Assembly (NCBI GenBank): GCA_023091665.1
Contig: JALJCQ010000013.1
Span: 558,001-622,000 of the forward strand
Reading direction: 5' to 3'
Length of the DNA: 64,000 nt
From: Pythium myriotylum
Taxonomy: Eukaryota; Oomycota; Peronosporomycetes; Pythiales; Pythiaceae
Shown here: piece after piece, positions 40,551 to 52,700 of the stretch
How positions within the stretch are numbered: position 1 is the first letter of the stretch
Layout of the letters: the number at the start of each line of letters is the position of its first letter
The notes under the pieces: generated by a model
The model's database searches: none
Told to the model about the DNA's origin: nothing
What the model saw: only the letters and a program-made list of their open reading frames with translations
Made by a program: the position numbers and the translations under genes

Positions 40551-41908
40551 TCATCGATGACTCGATGCCGCTATCATGCGCTGCTCTTGCGCTTGGAGTT
40601 CGAGAAGCAGATCTCTGAATTTTTCTGGATCGTCGAATACACATACCATTTTTGGATCTGAACATGTTGATTGTCGTGACGGCGATGATTTCTCTCTTGG
40701 GGATGCTGGAAGGGATTTTGCTCCACCGAGTTTCTGGCCAATGCACTTCTCAAGCCTGCGCTGTCGGCGTGCGCGCTCAAGGTGAAGAAGCTCTCCGATT
40801 GGCTTGGACCTCATACCTGGGCTGAGAGTTTGCGTTCGCTTTGACAGCTCTGGAGAGAATGAGCATCTTGTCTCATTTGCCAACTTGGCGAGTTTCTCCT
40901 AGAACACGAGTTTATGAGCCATAAGGATTTCGGAGTCATCAGTTGGGTGATAACTAACCTCTCGTGCGCGTTGAAACTGCACTTGTCGACGCAAGAATTG
41001 AATAACATCTGCCATGTTCTGACATTTCGGAGCTGAAGCCATGTGCGAATCGTCCTGATGGTCTAGTCTTTGATTCGAGGACTTTGAATGACTATGAAGC
41101 CGCTTGAACACTTCTCGTGGTGACGACGGGCATATTTTGCGTCGTTGGTCTTCCTCAACGTTTGCCTCTTCTGTATGCCGCAGCTCTCGGAACCTGGATC
41201 GGACGTTTGAAAGTCGTCGAGGAGGTTCAAACAGTGTTGGGTGGAATTGACACTGCCGCTCTTCTTCCTCTGAGCGCTCACACTCCAGCTTGGACCTCAA
41301 CTCAGCCTTTCTCCATTGTATCTTTCGAGCAGCCTTCAAAGTGTCAGACTCAGCTGACTAATGAATATCGAGCTCGAGTGCGCACCTCATAGTTTCTCTC
41401 CGCTGCCTGGTGGACACACGATTTCGACATGACTTTGCTTCTGACGGCAAGATAGTAGTCATCTTCTTGTTGTCTCCGCCTTTCAACTTCAGCTGATTGA
41501 GCTTGAACTTTTTAATACGCCGTCAGTTGTGATCGTCAAGATGAACAAAGCTTGCAGCAACCATACGCTTCAAAAAGGCGTTGTCTCGCCATTCAAACAG
41601 CCGCCGTGATGTCGCCTGTGCTTGCTCTGAAGAAAGTATCATCTTATTTCTACACAATCACGTTAGGATGGATGCGAACACTTTCATACCGAAGCGGACA
41701 CATACCGAACATGATTCGACTTGCCAGCTCCTTTCCCAGCCTCTGCGATAAGTTTCCCTATGTGGGTTGCCTGGAAATATCGGGACAACTATGGAGCGTA
41801 CCGTGGCTTGGAGTGGTTCGAGTAGCTCTCGGCTTCGCGAACATGGTGTTCAACGGGACTTTGACCTCCCGTGAAAAAAGTCGCATGCATGTTGGACGAG
41901 GCCTCCAT
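40551..41908 (-). CDS. Six-exon charged protein with FxPxL motifs
   Basis: I infer six exons from frame and splice sites: 41908-41802, 41757-41706, 41642-41567, 41507-41386, 41333-40959 and 40898-40551, giving 359 residues. The introns are 44, 63, 59, 52 and 60 nt, all GT-AG; intron 2 has GTATGT and a CTAAC branch site. Joined codon phases agree at every junction. The protein is rich in Glu, Arg and Gln (AEVERRRQQEDDYY, RKIQWRKAELRSKLE). It has two motifs of a kind seen in flagellar or centrosomal proteins of protists, CQFHPTLFEPP and CSFSPELSKRT. I do not recognise a defined family. The first intron is unusually short and the 52-nt intron has an alternative acceptor, so the exact model is provisional. 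Confidence 0.6.
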
Positions 41909-41986
41909 ATTTAGCGATAATAGTAGCACAAAGTTTCATTTCATTTCAAGATTGTTTGAGATCAATTTCCACGAGTTCCTTGCGAA

Positions 41987-44236
41987 TCATCGCTTTACGA
42001 CTGACTTGCGATCCCACGGACACTGACGGACGTCCTCAGAAGATTGGGGAGTTTTATCCTCTGGATACCCTAGTCGACTCCAACATCCTTCGCATACAGA
42101 ATGACCACAAGGCTTCATGACCACAACGGCGTCTGCATCGCAGCACAATGGACAAATTGAGTCCATAGGTTGGACAATGCCAGAGGTATCTTCTGTCTTC
42201 TCCTCCTCGAGACTAGGATCTGTAGCAGCTACAAGACTTTGACGCCGCCGCCTTCGAACAGTAGCGATGTTTGCGTCGCCGTCTGATCGGCGCCGCTTCG
42301 TAGGGGATTGAAGGTCATCTGGTGTTGACTCATATCGGCTGAAATGAGAGCGTAAATCTTCGATGCTTGGCTGATCAATACTCCGTCTTCGACTTCCAGA
42401 TCTTCGACCTGGGTTGACTGAAGTTTGCTCGATAGACAAGTCGCCGATCACGCGAGAATTACTCAGCCGACTGGCTGAGGTCACGACGTTTTGAGTCAAC
42501 TGGGTAATGCGTGTGGAAATATTTTCGTACGTCGCTGTGGCGACACTTTCATCAATGATATCTGCCCACTCGGCAAGTTCTTCAGGTCTTCGACAGGTTA
42601 TTGACTTCCACGCCGTCAAGAATGTTGCATCGATAACTGAGCTTCGGCTGAAGTCAGTACCAAACAGAGTCATGGATCCGTCGAGTGGACTTGATGCCGG
42701 ACGCGGAATTTCGGCAACACAGACCATGTGAGGTTTTGGCTCAAACAATCGGATAACTGGATGCATCTCTGGTTGAGAAGCCGAGATGTACCTCATGTAC
42801 CGCTCTTGGTAGGCTGCAGCGGTAATCGGCTGGAGGGTTTTTGTATCTGTGTAAGTCAGGGTATCATCATCATCTTTAGAGCCTCGCGCCTGCGTTCGGT
42901 CAAGTCTTTCTTTTTCACTTGCAAGCATATCACGTTGCATTTCTCCCAGTCTTCGCGGAAGATCACTCCATAACTGCCGGCGGGCCGAGATATCCGAAGT
43001 TACGTTTGGCGACTGGGCAATGAGCGGGCCCACCAGATAACTTGTAGAAGAATGGATCTGGAATGAGAAAGCCTTAATGTGGCTTTCCACGGTAGAGCCC
43101 GTTTACTAGAACTTACCTTTTTCGCGATCTCGATGGCTTCAGCTGAGAGCTCGCCATGTCGGACGTACTTGCGGATAAGGGATCGTTGATATTCCCTTGA
43201 GTCATGGACTGCAGGAGAAGAATTTGACACGGCAGAAGATCGTCCAACGCTGTTGCTTGGACTGCTTCTTGGTGTTTGTTCGCGCGATCCGGCGCGAGAT
43301 AGAGCGTCAACAGGACTCGAAGATCGCGATGATCCGCGACTCGTGGATCGGATAGAACCGGATACCTCAAGGATTGCTGGTGTGGTAGCAGGTGATGATC
43401 TAGACGACGCTGGAGAGGATTCGGGCGAAAAAGCATCGTCGAGTTGTTGGCGATTGAAGGCTTCTAACAACTCGTCACGGTTGTTTCGGTGGAAAAAGGG
43501 ACCTAAATCAAATATTCACCAATGAGTTTGCAAGAGTATCGGAGTGAATTCCGCTCGCTCATCACTGACCTGGCATGAATGCGAACTCGAATTGCGGCCC
43601 GGTGCGTAGCGTGAACTTGATTCCCTGCACCGTGTTCTGCACACGCGTCTCTGTTGCCTCAATAATTTCACTCATGGCGAGAAACACGGTCGCGGTCGAC
43701 TTTGCACTCCCCTTTGGCGTCTTGAGCGCGTCCTGCCTGTCGCGGAACGGCAATCTACCTCGTCTCAGTATCCCTCATCCTCCATCCTCGCACACGCCAG
43801 TGCATACAAAAAAACAACCCCCTTACCTGTTGGTGATATCTTGGATCTCCTTCTTGCGTCGGGCCTGCGCGTTCGAGTCGCTCGTGGGCGCCTGGATCCA
43901 GAGCACGCCGCCTTCCACGTCGCGGCCTTCCACGCGGCTCCTGGGCACGAGAAACGCCGACCCGAGCCCTCCGTCGATGCGCGTGCCATCGAGCTTCGCT
44001 GCGACGTGGTGATACTCCTTCACACGACGCTGCGCGCCGCGGCGGAAGTCGCTGAGCCGACGCTCCGACCACCAGAAACGACTCAAAGATTGCACGTCGA
44101 GCCGCTTGGGCTCTACGGCGGCGCGCGAGGCCGCGAGGGCACCGTTCGAACCGCCGCGAGCCGCCGAAGAGAACGAAGCCGACGCGTCGTCGAACATGTC
44201 CGAGTTGAAGCCGTAGCAATACTCGTCGTCCTCCAT
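41987..44236 (-). CDS. Four-exon protein with C-terminal RING finger
   Basis: The proposed exons are 44236-43827, 43754-43570, 43502-43117 and 43057-41987, joined by GT-AG introns of 72, 67 and 59 nt with matching phases, giving 683 residues. The N-terminal 200 residues look like an ordered domain that I cannot name (ATVFLAMSEIIEATETRVQN, GIKFTLRTGPQFEFAFMPG). A Ser-rich linker follows, then a conserved-looking middle and a basic segment (TVRRRRRQS). A RING-type finger ends the protein: CPLCC, MKPCGHSVCEGC and QCPWD. The last zinc ligand is Asp rather than Cys, a C3HC3D variant. A ubiquitin-ligase role is likely by family. The gene start lies in the ATG at 44236. Only 78 bp separate its stop from the next gene on the same strand. 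Confidence 0.75.
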
Positions 44237-44564
44237 GTTTCCCCTCCGGTCGCTTCCGCCTTCCACGCAAATGTCCTCAGGCTCGTGCGCGCCAAATAAC
44301 CTCGGTCAAGCTGGTTCAAAATTCAAACCATCGCCCTCGGTCTAGGGTCGATTTAAGCGGGTTATTAACTTTAAAAGTTGCATTTGTAGGATAAAAGGGG
44401 GTAATGGGTGAGGGATAGCAGGTTAATCAATTTATAGAGGTTATTGACAGCTAACGGCATGATACGAACTACGAGTATCCATCTTTCGGGTGGGAGACAC
44501 GCAATGGAGCGACGTGAGGTGAACGACATGCGGTGCATTGCGTATTTACATAGGAGCCAGAAGC
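44237..44564. other. Intergenic region, nothing recognised
   Basis: AT-richer spacer between two minus-strand genes; no feature seen beyond likely promoter sequence. Confidence 0.4.
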
Positions 44565-47500
44565 CTAATAGGTTATTGTCGCCGGGTACTGGACTGTGTA
44601 TCGTGACGACGGGTCGACGTTGTACTTGCGCACGTTCTTTTGCAGATCGTCGCGCTGGAAACCCGAGATGTGCTGCACGATGCGGTACCCGAGCTCGCGG
44701 TCCGCGAGGATCTGCTCGTCCGACTGCTTGCCGATCTGCGAGACCATCCAGCACGCGTCCATAGCACTCAGGAAACCACGGCACGTACCGAGGCCCTCGG
44801 GCCAGAACGGTTCCATGAGCGCATCGCCGACGAGGCCGACGCACAGCTTCTTGCCGCGCGACGAGAGGATGTTCGCAGCCTGAGCGGCACGAGTCCGCGT
44901 GCTGAAATCGAAGAGACGCACACGCGCGAACTCGGACTTCTGCGGGATCTCGAAGAAGTTGATGATGCGGCTGACGTAGTCGTTAAGGGCGCTGGGGTCA
45001 ATGTTCTCAACGGCCACGAGGTCGGACACGCTTGGGTAGTTGATCTTGAGAACGCCTTGCTGAATGAGGTTGTTGCGCTTGGGCGTCATGACGATGTAGT
45101 GGTATTCGCCGCGGTAGTACACGACGTTCTCCAGGTCGATGCCGATGTCGCGCATCTTGGCAAAGAGACGCTGCTTGAACTGGATCGTCCACGAGAACTC
45201 GTTCACCTTCTTCTCTTCGTTTGTGCCCAGGTTCGGGAAGTAGCACACAAGGCCGATAGCCTCCTTGCGGCTGAATACAAAGCGCTTGATGCCAGCGTGG
45301 GCGGCGAGCTTGTCCTTAGTACCACAGGCGCCGAGCACGGAGGTGAACTCCTGCCACGGCATCTGGGGCTTGGTCACGACTGTGTAATACGACTTGCGCT
45401 CACTCACAATCGAGTCAGGAGCAGCGATACCCTCGAATGATGTGCCAGGGTACATCTTGACACCAAGAAGCAGCGCGACCTTCAGCAGGATGCACTGCAT
45501 CTGACGCGTGCCAACATGGAAGTAAGCAGATGAGTGGCAGAACTGAGGGAAGAAGACCTTGGCTCCGAGGCTTGTCAGATCCTGTACCACCCACGGCCAC
45601 ATGTGGAGAATGTTCTCACGGTTGAATGTCTTGCGCTTATCGATGACAACCACCTGGCCACCGAGGAGGGCAAGCTCGACAGCCGCACGAAGACCAACAG
45701 GGCCAGCACCGATGACACACACGCGCTTGTGTGAGCATGGTTGGCGCTTGTACACGTCGACCGCCAACTTTGCGTCGAGAAGGCGGAAGAGTTGCTTTTG
45801 GCGGAACGAGAACTGGCTGTAGAGAGCGGACTTGACATGGTTGTAAACTCGCAATGGTGTGCGGGCTGCAGCTTCGTTGATGCCCAAGTCGTTGAGTAGC
45901 CTCTCGAACGAATGGATAACTTCAAACATATTCTGGGACGTCTCGAATTGCGTGAACGACGTCATTGCGCTGTCACCGATAGGCTGCTCGACCGTCAAGA
46001 GCGTGTGCTGCGGTGAAGGCGCACGCGGCTCTGGTGAGTGTCGCTTCCTCTGGAACTGCGAAGCAATGTCCGAAGTTGTGACCGTGTGACCACGTTCATA
46101 CTCTTCCTGCTCCTTGTTCGATCGCACCCAAGATGCCGCTACGCCCGTAGATTGACCGTTCTGGGCACCAGGGACATGCATCGACAGGCGACGCATCAGT
46201 GTCTGGGCAGGACGTTCCTTGCGCAAGTCATCGCGCACGATCTGGTTCACCGTCGACAAAAGGATCGAGATGCGAACCATCGAGATGTCGCTCAACTCGT
46301 TCTTCTCGCAGTCCTCAAGGAGCTGGCGAAGCGATCCCAACAGAGCAATCCGCTTAGATGAAGGCTCATTATTCTCAGAGCCCGAAAGCACCGAGCGCGG
46401 AGAAGGCTCGAACGACTGACGGTTTGCGAGCTTTGATTCCAGAGGCGTCGACACGTCAGGCTCCGACTCGACACTTGTTCGGGAAAGGAAAGGAGCAGGT
46501 GTGAAATGAACTCGATGAGACTCTTCCTGGTGCGGAGGGGCGCTGTGGCGCGCGTCGAGATCAGGCGAGTTCGAACGGCTGCCATTCCGAGAACTTGAAT
46601 CAGAGCCTGTCTTGGACTTCGAGGAGAATTTCTTGAGGAAAGTTGCAAACCGGCTATCAGGCTTCCGAGCTGGCGCAAGTGGGATCGGAGATTCTCTTCG
46701 TGCAGGAGGTGACTCACGTCGCACAGGAGGTGACTCGTGACGAGGCGGGGGCGTTTCCTGGCGAAGTGGAGGCGGTGTCTCATGTCGCGGTGGTTCAGCG
46801 GGAGACACAGCTCTCTCGATCTTTGCAATAGCTGGACTGTCGACAACCTCCGCGACAAAGTCCAGCAGTTCCTCCCGACCGTAGTGGTCAGTGACTGCCT
46901 GACGAATCACACCCGTCTGCAAGTCGAGACCGGGGTTGGCAAACCGCACACGGTTTGCTTCCTGCTGTGAACGTTTCTTCAATCGAAAGTCCTTCGGGTT
47001 GCTAGTTGGCGACACTTCGTCAGTCTCGGAACCCGAAGAGCTTGACACGAGGTCTTCGGGGTTGAAAAGCACAAACTTTGGTCGCGACGGTTGCACCTTC
47101 TTCACAAAGTCAGCCAACTTGCGCTGTGAAGCGGAGAGGACAGGGTTGCCGTCATCATCCAACTCGGTAATGGTCGTGGGTTCGAGCCCAGGGGATGTGC
47201 TGCGACTGGCAGCTTCAGCGGCCAGGGCAGCCGCCGCCGTCTCTGGTGTCTCGATGCGAATAGGAACTGTGTATGGCTCCGAGCGGCGTGGTTGGTCTTC
47301 CGGGTTCAGCTCTACCTTTTCGACTTCGTGGACGCGCTCGCCACGTTCACGAGCTAGAAATTCCAGGAGCTTGTTCTGTGCAGTGGCCGCCGCGGCCGCG
47401 GCGCTTTCCCGTGGCTGCTCTGCAGCCTCTTTCTGTTGCTCTTCGTCGCTATCCTCCTCTGTGTACAGCCCATCGAGGTATCGCTCGCCAACATCAGTCG

Positions 47501-48026
47501 CGAGGAAGTCGAGCAACTTGTTCTGGCGCTTATTCTCGACAGGCGCGGCGGTTTCCGGCTTTGACGGCGCCGGCGGTCGCACCGCGGCGACCGTGGGCTT
47601 CTCCTCCGGATTGTAGCCTTCCTCCTTGGCGAGGAAGTCGAGCAGCTTGCTTCCGGATCGCTCCACCTGTGGTTTCTCCTCTGTCACCTGTTCCTGAATT
47701 TCAAGCGAGGCGGCGCGGTCGCTCGGCTTTTGCGGGGATGTCGGCAAGTTCAGGAGCTGTTCCACGGCCTTGAGGCCCTCTCCGTCGAGCAGACCTTCGC
47801 CGATCCACGTGAGTCGGCGCTCGATGTCCTCTTCCTCGATATCCATCTCGCGCTTGGCGTCGTCGGCGTCCACGTCCTCGATTTCCTCGTGGTTGAGTTG
47901 GTTGTCGCTCGAGGTTTCGCTCGTGGCGGCCGACGAGTCGGCGGGCTCGTGGGCGGCGATCTTGATTTCTTTCTTATGCTCCGGCACCGGCTCATCGCGC
48001 TGGTTCGCTGCGAGCACGTCGGCCAT
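44565..48026 (-). CDS. MICAL-type FAD monooxygenase with long disordered N-terminus
   Basis: The protein has 1153 residues from the ATG at 48026, in one exon. The C-terminal 400 residues match the flavin monooxygenase domain of MICAL proteins, which oxidise methionines of actin. The FAD motif is VCVIGAGPVGLRAAVELALL (about residue 765), followed by VVVIDKRKTFNRENILHMWP and RQMQCILLKVALLLGV. Near the end is EPFWPEGLGTCRGFLSAMDA. The CH and LIM domains of animal MICALs are not seen. Instead a 700-residue acidic, Ser/Pro-rich N-terminus carries several short repeats of the form KLLDFLA (about residues 127, 167 and 217), with looser versions near 300 and 385. Actin as substrate is inferred from the family. 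Confidence 0.88.
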   Translation of the reverse strand: MADVLAANQRDEPVPEHKKEIKIAAHEPADSSAATSETSSDNQLNHEEIEDVDADDAKREMDIEEEDIERRLTWIGEGLLDGEGLKAVEQLLNLPTSPQKPSDRAASLEIQEQVTEEKPQVERSGSKLLDFLAKEEGYNPEEKPTVAAVRPPAPSKPETAAPVENKRQNKLLDFLATDVGERYLDGLYTEEDSDEEQQKEAAEQPRESAAAAAATAQNKLLEFLARERGERVHEVEKVELNPEDQPRRSEPYTVPIRIETPETAAAALAAEAASRSTSPGLEPTTITELDDDGNPVLSASQRKLADFVKKVQPSRPKFVLFNPEDLVSSSSGSETDEVSPTSNPKDFRLKKRSQQEANRVRFANPGLDLQTGVIRQAVTDHYGREELLDFVAEVVDSPAIAKIERAVSPAEPPRHETPPPLRQETPPPRHESPPVRRESPPARRESPIPLAPARKPDSRFATFLKKFSSKSKTGSDSSSRNGSRSNSPDLDARHSAPPHQEESHRVHFTPAPFLSRTSVESEPDVSTPLESKLANRQSFEPSPRSVLSGSENNEPSSKRIALLGSLRQLLEDCEKNELSDISMVRISILLSTVNQIVRDDLRKERPAQTLMRRLSMHVPGAQNGQSTGVAASWVRSNKEQEEYERGHTVTTSDIASQFQRKRHSPEPRAPSPQHTLLTVEQPIGDSAMTSFTQFETSQNMFEVIHSFERLLNDLGINEAAARTPLRVYNHVKSALYSQFSFRQKQLFRLLDAKLAVDVYKRQPCSHKRVCVIGAGPVGLRAAVELALLGGQVVVIDKRKTFNRENILHMWPWVVQDLTSLGAKVFFPQFCHSSAYFHVGTRQMQCILLKVALLLGVKMYPGTSFEGIAAPDSIVSERKSYYTVVTKPQMPWQEFTSVLGACGTKDKLAAHAGIKRFVFSRKEAIGLVCYFPNLGTNEEKKVNEFSWTIQFKQRLFAKMRDIGIDLENVVYYRGEYHYIVMTPKRNNLIQQGVLKINYPSVSDLVAVENIDPSALNDYVSRIINFFEIPQKSEFARVRLFDFSTRTRAAQAANILSSRGKKLCVGLVGDALMEPFWPEGLGTCRGFLSAMDACWMVSQIGKQSDEQILADRELGYRIVQHISGFQRDDLQKNVRKYNVDPSSRYTVQYPATITY

Positions 48027-49743
48027 CGCGGTGGACAGCCCGAGACGAGGGGGCAGAAGGGCGGGACTGCGCAAGACCGCGTCGGTTGAACTATGAGGAC
48101 CCGCTCTCGGTTCCGCGTGTCGCCCCCTGGCGCGCGTGGCGTCAACACCACGCCCAGCAGGCGGCGCGGAACGAGACGCGCAATCTCCGGCGCTGGGCCT
48201 TGCTGGCCAGCCATCGTCCGTTCCAGCGCGCACCACGCGGTCGCGTAGTCGTATCGCACCGCGGGCGCCCCCGCGCGTGTCTTTAGAGCCGCCATGGCCC
48301 GTTTGGGTTGCTGGTTGCCCCTCTGCTCGCCGGAAAAGCCTGTCAAAACCGCAGCGCGCTCCCCGAGGTTCGTGAGACTGTGTAAACAGAAACCCTGTTC
48401 AAACCGCTGCAACTGAAGCATTGAAATTCTTCCTATACATACTATAGATGTACTCGAGAAATAATATGCGCTGGATACAGATGTGTATTAGGTTAATTTA
48501 CCAGGGAGGGAATGTGGATGTGGTCGCTGAGGTTTTATCGGTCGCCGAGTGAGGTTTTCCACCTCGGTGCCATGGACGCTACACCACCATAGCGAGAGCA
48601 ACGATCCTGACGGTTTGGTCATTGGCGTGGGCCCGTCTGTCGCGTCGTATTGGTACGCCTGTATACAGCTAGTTGGGTCGCAGGGTTCGCGCGTGACGAC
48701 GTGCAGTCGACAGCGGCAGCAAATCCGCCAGGCGAGATTGGTCTTCTCGTCTGGGAAAGGAACGAGATCCAGAGAGCAGAGGGAAAACGAGGCTAGTGCG
48801 ACTGGTGGACGGTCTCTCGTGGCCGACCGGCGAGCGATCGTCGCTTTGCTGCGACAGCCCAGCTTGGTCAGCGTCCGAGGGCACGTCAAACCCCCCTGAC
48901 GTTGGTGTCCGCGTCAGCGCTTAACGAGAAGCCAGCGCGTCAAGGGATCCACGACCAACGGCCGCCAGCCGGCCTTGCGACTGCGGACAGAGGAGAGGCA
49001 AGAGCGAGAACTGAACGGATCAGAAGAGCTGACATCTATGCAAGCGCAGAGGACTCCTCGGCGGATAGCCGCTCGCCATCGCGGTCGCTGACCATTCCAT
49101 TTCGCTGACCACTTTGTCCACCGCCGTCCAGCCAGTCCCAGGCCCTTTGAAGATCCCTCGACTACTCACGGACACGATCTTTTTAGATATTGATGCAGGC
49201 GACACGCAGCACGAGACAAAGGGCCAGCAGAAGCATCCTCGAAGCGTCGGTCACAGAGACGCGAGGACGCGTCCGGCATGGCGTACAGGTAGGCAGGTAC
49301 CTATTCTACCGACCCACCTACCGACCCACCCGTCAAGGTCCGACATGGCCCGGAACGACTGGCTCGAAGCTCTTGGTTTGACAGTGGGAGCATGTGACTG
49401 CACGCTTCGCGGCGCGGTGCTCGCTGCGTGGCCTTGCGCCCAACCTCACCTCGGCGCCATGGCCGTGCACGCGACGAGCCAGTCTCAGATCAGGTTGTCA
49501 CCCGACAAACTTTTGCGTGGTTGGGGGGAGCCAGCCACTTCAACGTGGACGTCCACCACAATCCATGTGCACCACACTAGATGTCACGGTTTCATTAAAT
49601 AATGTGGTCAAACCTTATATTCGTCTACACTCGGCATAATCCTATTATAGTGTGCACGTCTAAACTAGGCCCCCTCGAAGTTTCCCTCCGCGTCAATATT
49701 CAAATAGGCGAACCCCCACAGGCCGGAAGAAGGACCCAGACGC
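48027..49743. other. Divergent intergenic region of 1.7 kb
   Basis: It separates the FAD monooxygenase (minus) from the coiled-coil gene (plus). Several frames of 60-160 codons exist on both strands, but none shows motifs or matches anything I recognise. An imperfect repeat of ACCTACCGACCC-type units occurs near 49305-49332. Confidence 0.4.
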
Positions 49744-52700
49744 ATGTCGGGACGCGACGCGAGGACCGGGCCCCGCGCCGCGTCGCAGGCTTCTCCGCGG
49801 CTCGCAGGCGCCGACGACCGCGAACGCGGCTCGCTGAAAGCGCAGTTGGCGGCCTGGCGCGAGCGCCGCGACCAGCGAAAGCCGGCGGCAGCCACTTCGT
49901 CGCCCAAGCCCTTCCGACCTTCGGGCTCGAACGGCCCGAGCGACGCCGACAGGCAGCGGATCCTCCAGAGGCGCCGAGAGATCATGCGCCCCGCGTCCAG
50001 GGCCGTGGCCTCGCCGCCGCTCAAGCCCGCGAAGCGCGAGATCCACGCTGAGGAAACCAAGCCGACGCAAGCACCGGGTACGGGTACGGCAACTGTGGCG
50101 TCGGCTTCCGTGGAGAACTCGCCGCGCCGCGAACCGCGAGACAGCAGGATCCCTCCGCCGCGCACACCCCCGCCGCGAGAGACTGGCGCGAGCGCAGCAC
50201 CGCGACCTGTGCGAGTCATCCGACCGCCGCAGTTGGCGACCACGACGAGTTCGGATTCGAGTCGAGCATCGAGCGAGCCTGCGACCCCTCCTCTTACTCC
50301 TCCCGGCCAGCTGCACTCGTCTTCGCCTTCTGTGACATCCGCCCCTTCACCACTCAAGTTGCCAGCGAGAACTGTCCCGGCAGTAGATCAACCACCTGTC
50401 TCTTTGCCCCCACTGGAAGAATCTCGTCTGGAAGCTCCGTCAGAGGCACAGCCAACATCATCGCCTCCGACGGAAGGCTCGACGCCATTGCGCTCACCGG
50501 CTGCCTCACCGCAAGGCAGTGAAACCGCCTCATCCAGTTCCGCAGGACGTCGAATGCATGCAAGTCCAGTGCGCATTAAGCAAGTTCGGTTTGCCGATGA
50601 CGCGTATCTTGCGAAGACCTTTGATGATGAAGACAAGCCTGACTTTGCATCTAACAATCACGATGATGGCGATGATGATGAGTCGAGTGACCTGGCTGAT
50701 TCGCAATCGTCAGTTGAGCGGGATATCAGAAAGATGGAGCAGATTTTGCTCGAGGCAGATGAGTTAATTCATCAGGAAACCACGGTAACTGATCACATTG
50801 TGCGCCGACACACCGGTCCAGAAAGGCACAAAGACTTTCAAGAGATTGTGGTCGAAACCCGCGAGAAAGACAGCGTAATCTCACACCGTTTTGAACTTGC
50901 GCCGGTGACGTTGGACGTGTCCGTTGCAACCTCAACTTCAACACTTGTGGAAGCGAAAGATGGCTTCGCATTCGAAGATAAGGACAAGGAATCATTCCGT
51001 AAGGATTCAGATTCGACACAGTCTGCTGATAGCGTCGACACCGAGATCCGTGAAGACACTGTTCACTCAAGCCGTCTCGAGATTACACACACTCCTGATA
51101 GCATTGAAGACCATCGTGCAATAAACACTGCTGAAGATGTAGGCAGTTCTATGGACCACGGCGATCAATTAAGCTCAGCAAAGGCTTCAGTAGCACAGTT
51201 ATCGTGCGAAAACGCCCCGGAATCTATGCCACTCCAGTCAGACACTCAGATCCTGATGTCAACGAGAGCAGGTAGCAGCGAACGGCGAAAACGAGTTGAC
51301 GGACGTACAATCTTTTTCGTCGCACTTTCTGCACTCGTGATAGCTTTGTTCACCCGGCTGTACCCTCAATCCCCGATTTCACGCAGTCTCCGAGTCGCAA
51401 CAAGGATTGTGGCAGCATTGTCCGTTAGCATCATCATGCGATCTGGTTCGTGGGTCTGTCGCTCTATCTTGCTACCGTTTGGTGCCAAATTGAAGGGCCT
51501 TCGTGAAGTCGTGGCATCATCGGAGGGGTTCAAGACGGTTCGGAGGGTTGTTGATGCGTCACTCCAGAAGGTTGCGATGTGGAATTCTAGTGCTAAAGCG
51601 CTCGATGGAGTTACAGGATGGACTCGACCTATTTCTGATTCCTCTAACTCGTTAATCCGTTCTCTGAGAGACGCTCTCGACGCAGCATCTACCTGGTTTG
51701 CCCGAATTGGGGTGTACTTGCTAAAACCTTTCACGAAACCGCTTGATGGGGTTGATCCGAGTGCCACGCAACATCGACTCCAAGAGCTTGCAGACGTTCC
51801 ACAACAACTTCAGCAAAAAGTAAACGAGCTTTTGCGTTCCCAAGAAGAGTGGGCACTCGAAGAACTGAAGCGCATGAAAGATCGACGTGTAGCGTATGCT
51901 GCCGCAACAAGATTGATTCTTGCGGAGACAAGTAAAGTAATGCTGAATACCGTCCAAGAAGCAAAGCTAACGGCAGTGGAGCACATCCAAGAGTTCACAA
52001 ACCAGCTTACTCTGGAGTTAATGGCGTCTATCCAATCGGAGTTGGAGCAGTACAAGCGACTCGAGGCGAACCAAATGGGGAAAGAAGCGGTTCATGACGC
52101 AAACCTCAAGAAAACCAAGCTCGAGGAAGCTGCGCGTCTTGAGATTCTTCGAGTAGAGTTGGCTAAGCGTCAAGCCACTGGAGTGTTGGATGGAGAAGCG
52201 GAAACAGATCGGGCGAAGCTTTTTAATGACAGGTTGTCTGTGGAGGTTGACGTGGTTGAGATCGTTGGGACCGTCGAAGGATTGGTGGAGAAGAGCACTG
52301 GTGCGACAACGTATTCCATCACCAAGGATTTGGAAGAATCGGTGGATGTAGTACAAGTTACCGCTGAGGTTGGTGAAGCAGTTCTTGATATTACTATCGA
52401 CTTGGCCCAGCAAGCAGTAAAGCTTGCCGAAGATCTTGTTGCCGCACAACTTTCCGAGGCGATTGATATCCGCAAAGAAAAACTTGTTCATGATCACGAT
52501 TTGGTGGAGGCAGAAATTATGTATACGACTGCGCTGGAGGTGCAGCGACTAGAGGAGGAGCGTGCTGCCGCAGAGCAACTCACTCGGTCTATCTTGGAGG
52601 CAGAGGAAGCAGTAGTTCGAGCTGCAGAAGAAGGACGTACGGCTCTTGATCAAGAGCTAGCTGCCACCAAGAAAGAGCTAGTGGACGAGTTGTTGATTTC

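Noticed and set aside
48488..48899. Overlapping frames of 116-133 codons in the divergent intergenic region
   Set aside because: No motif, no promoter-like site, and frames on both strands of similar length; nothing to prefer either as a gene.
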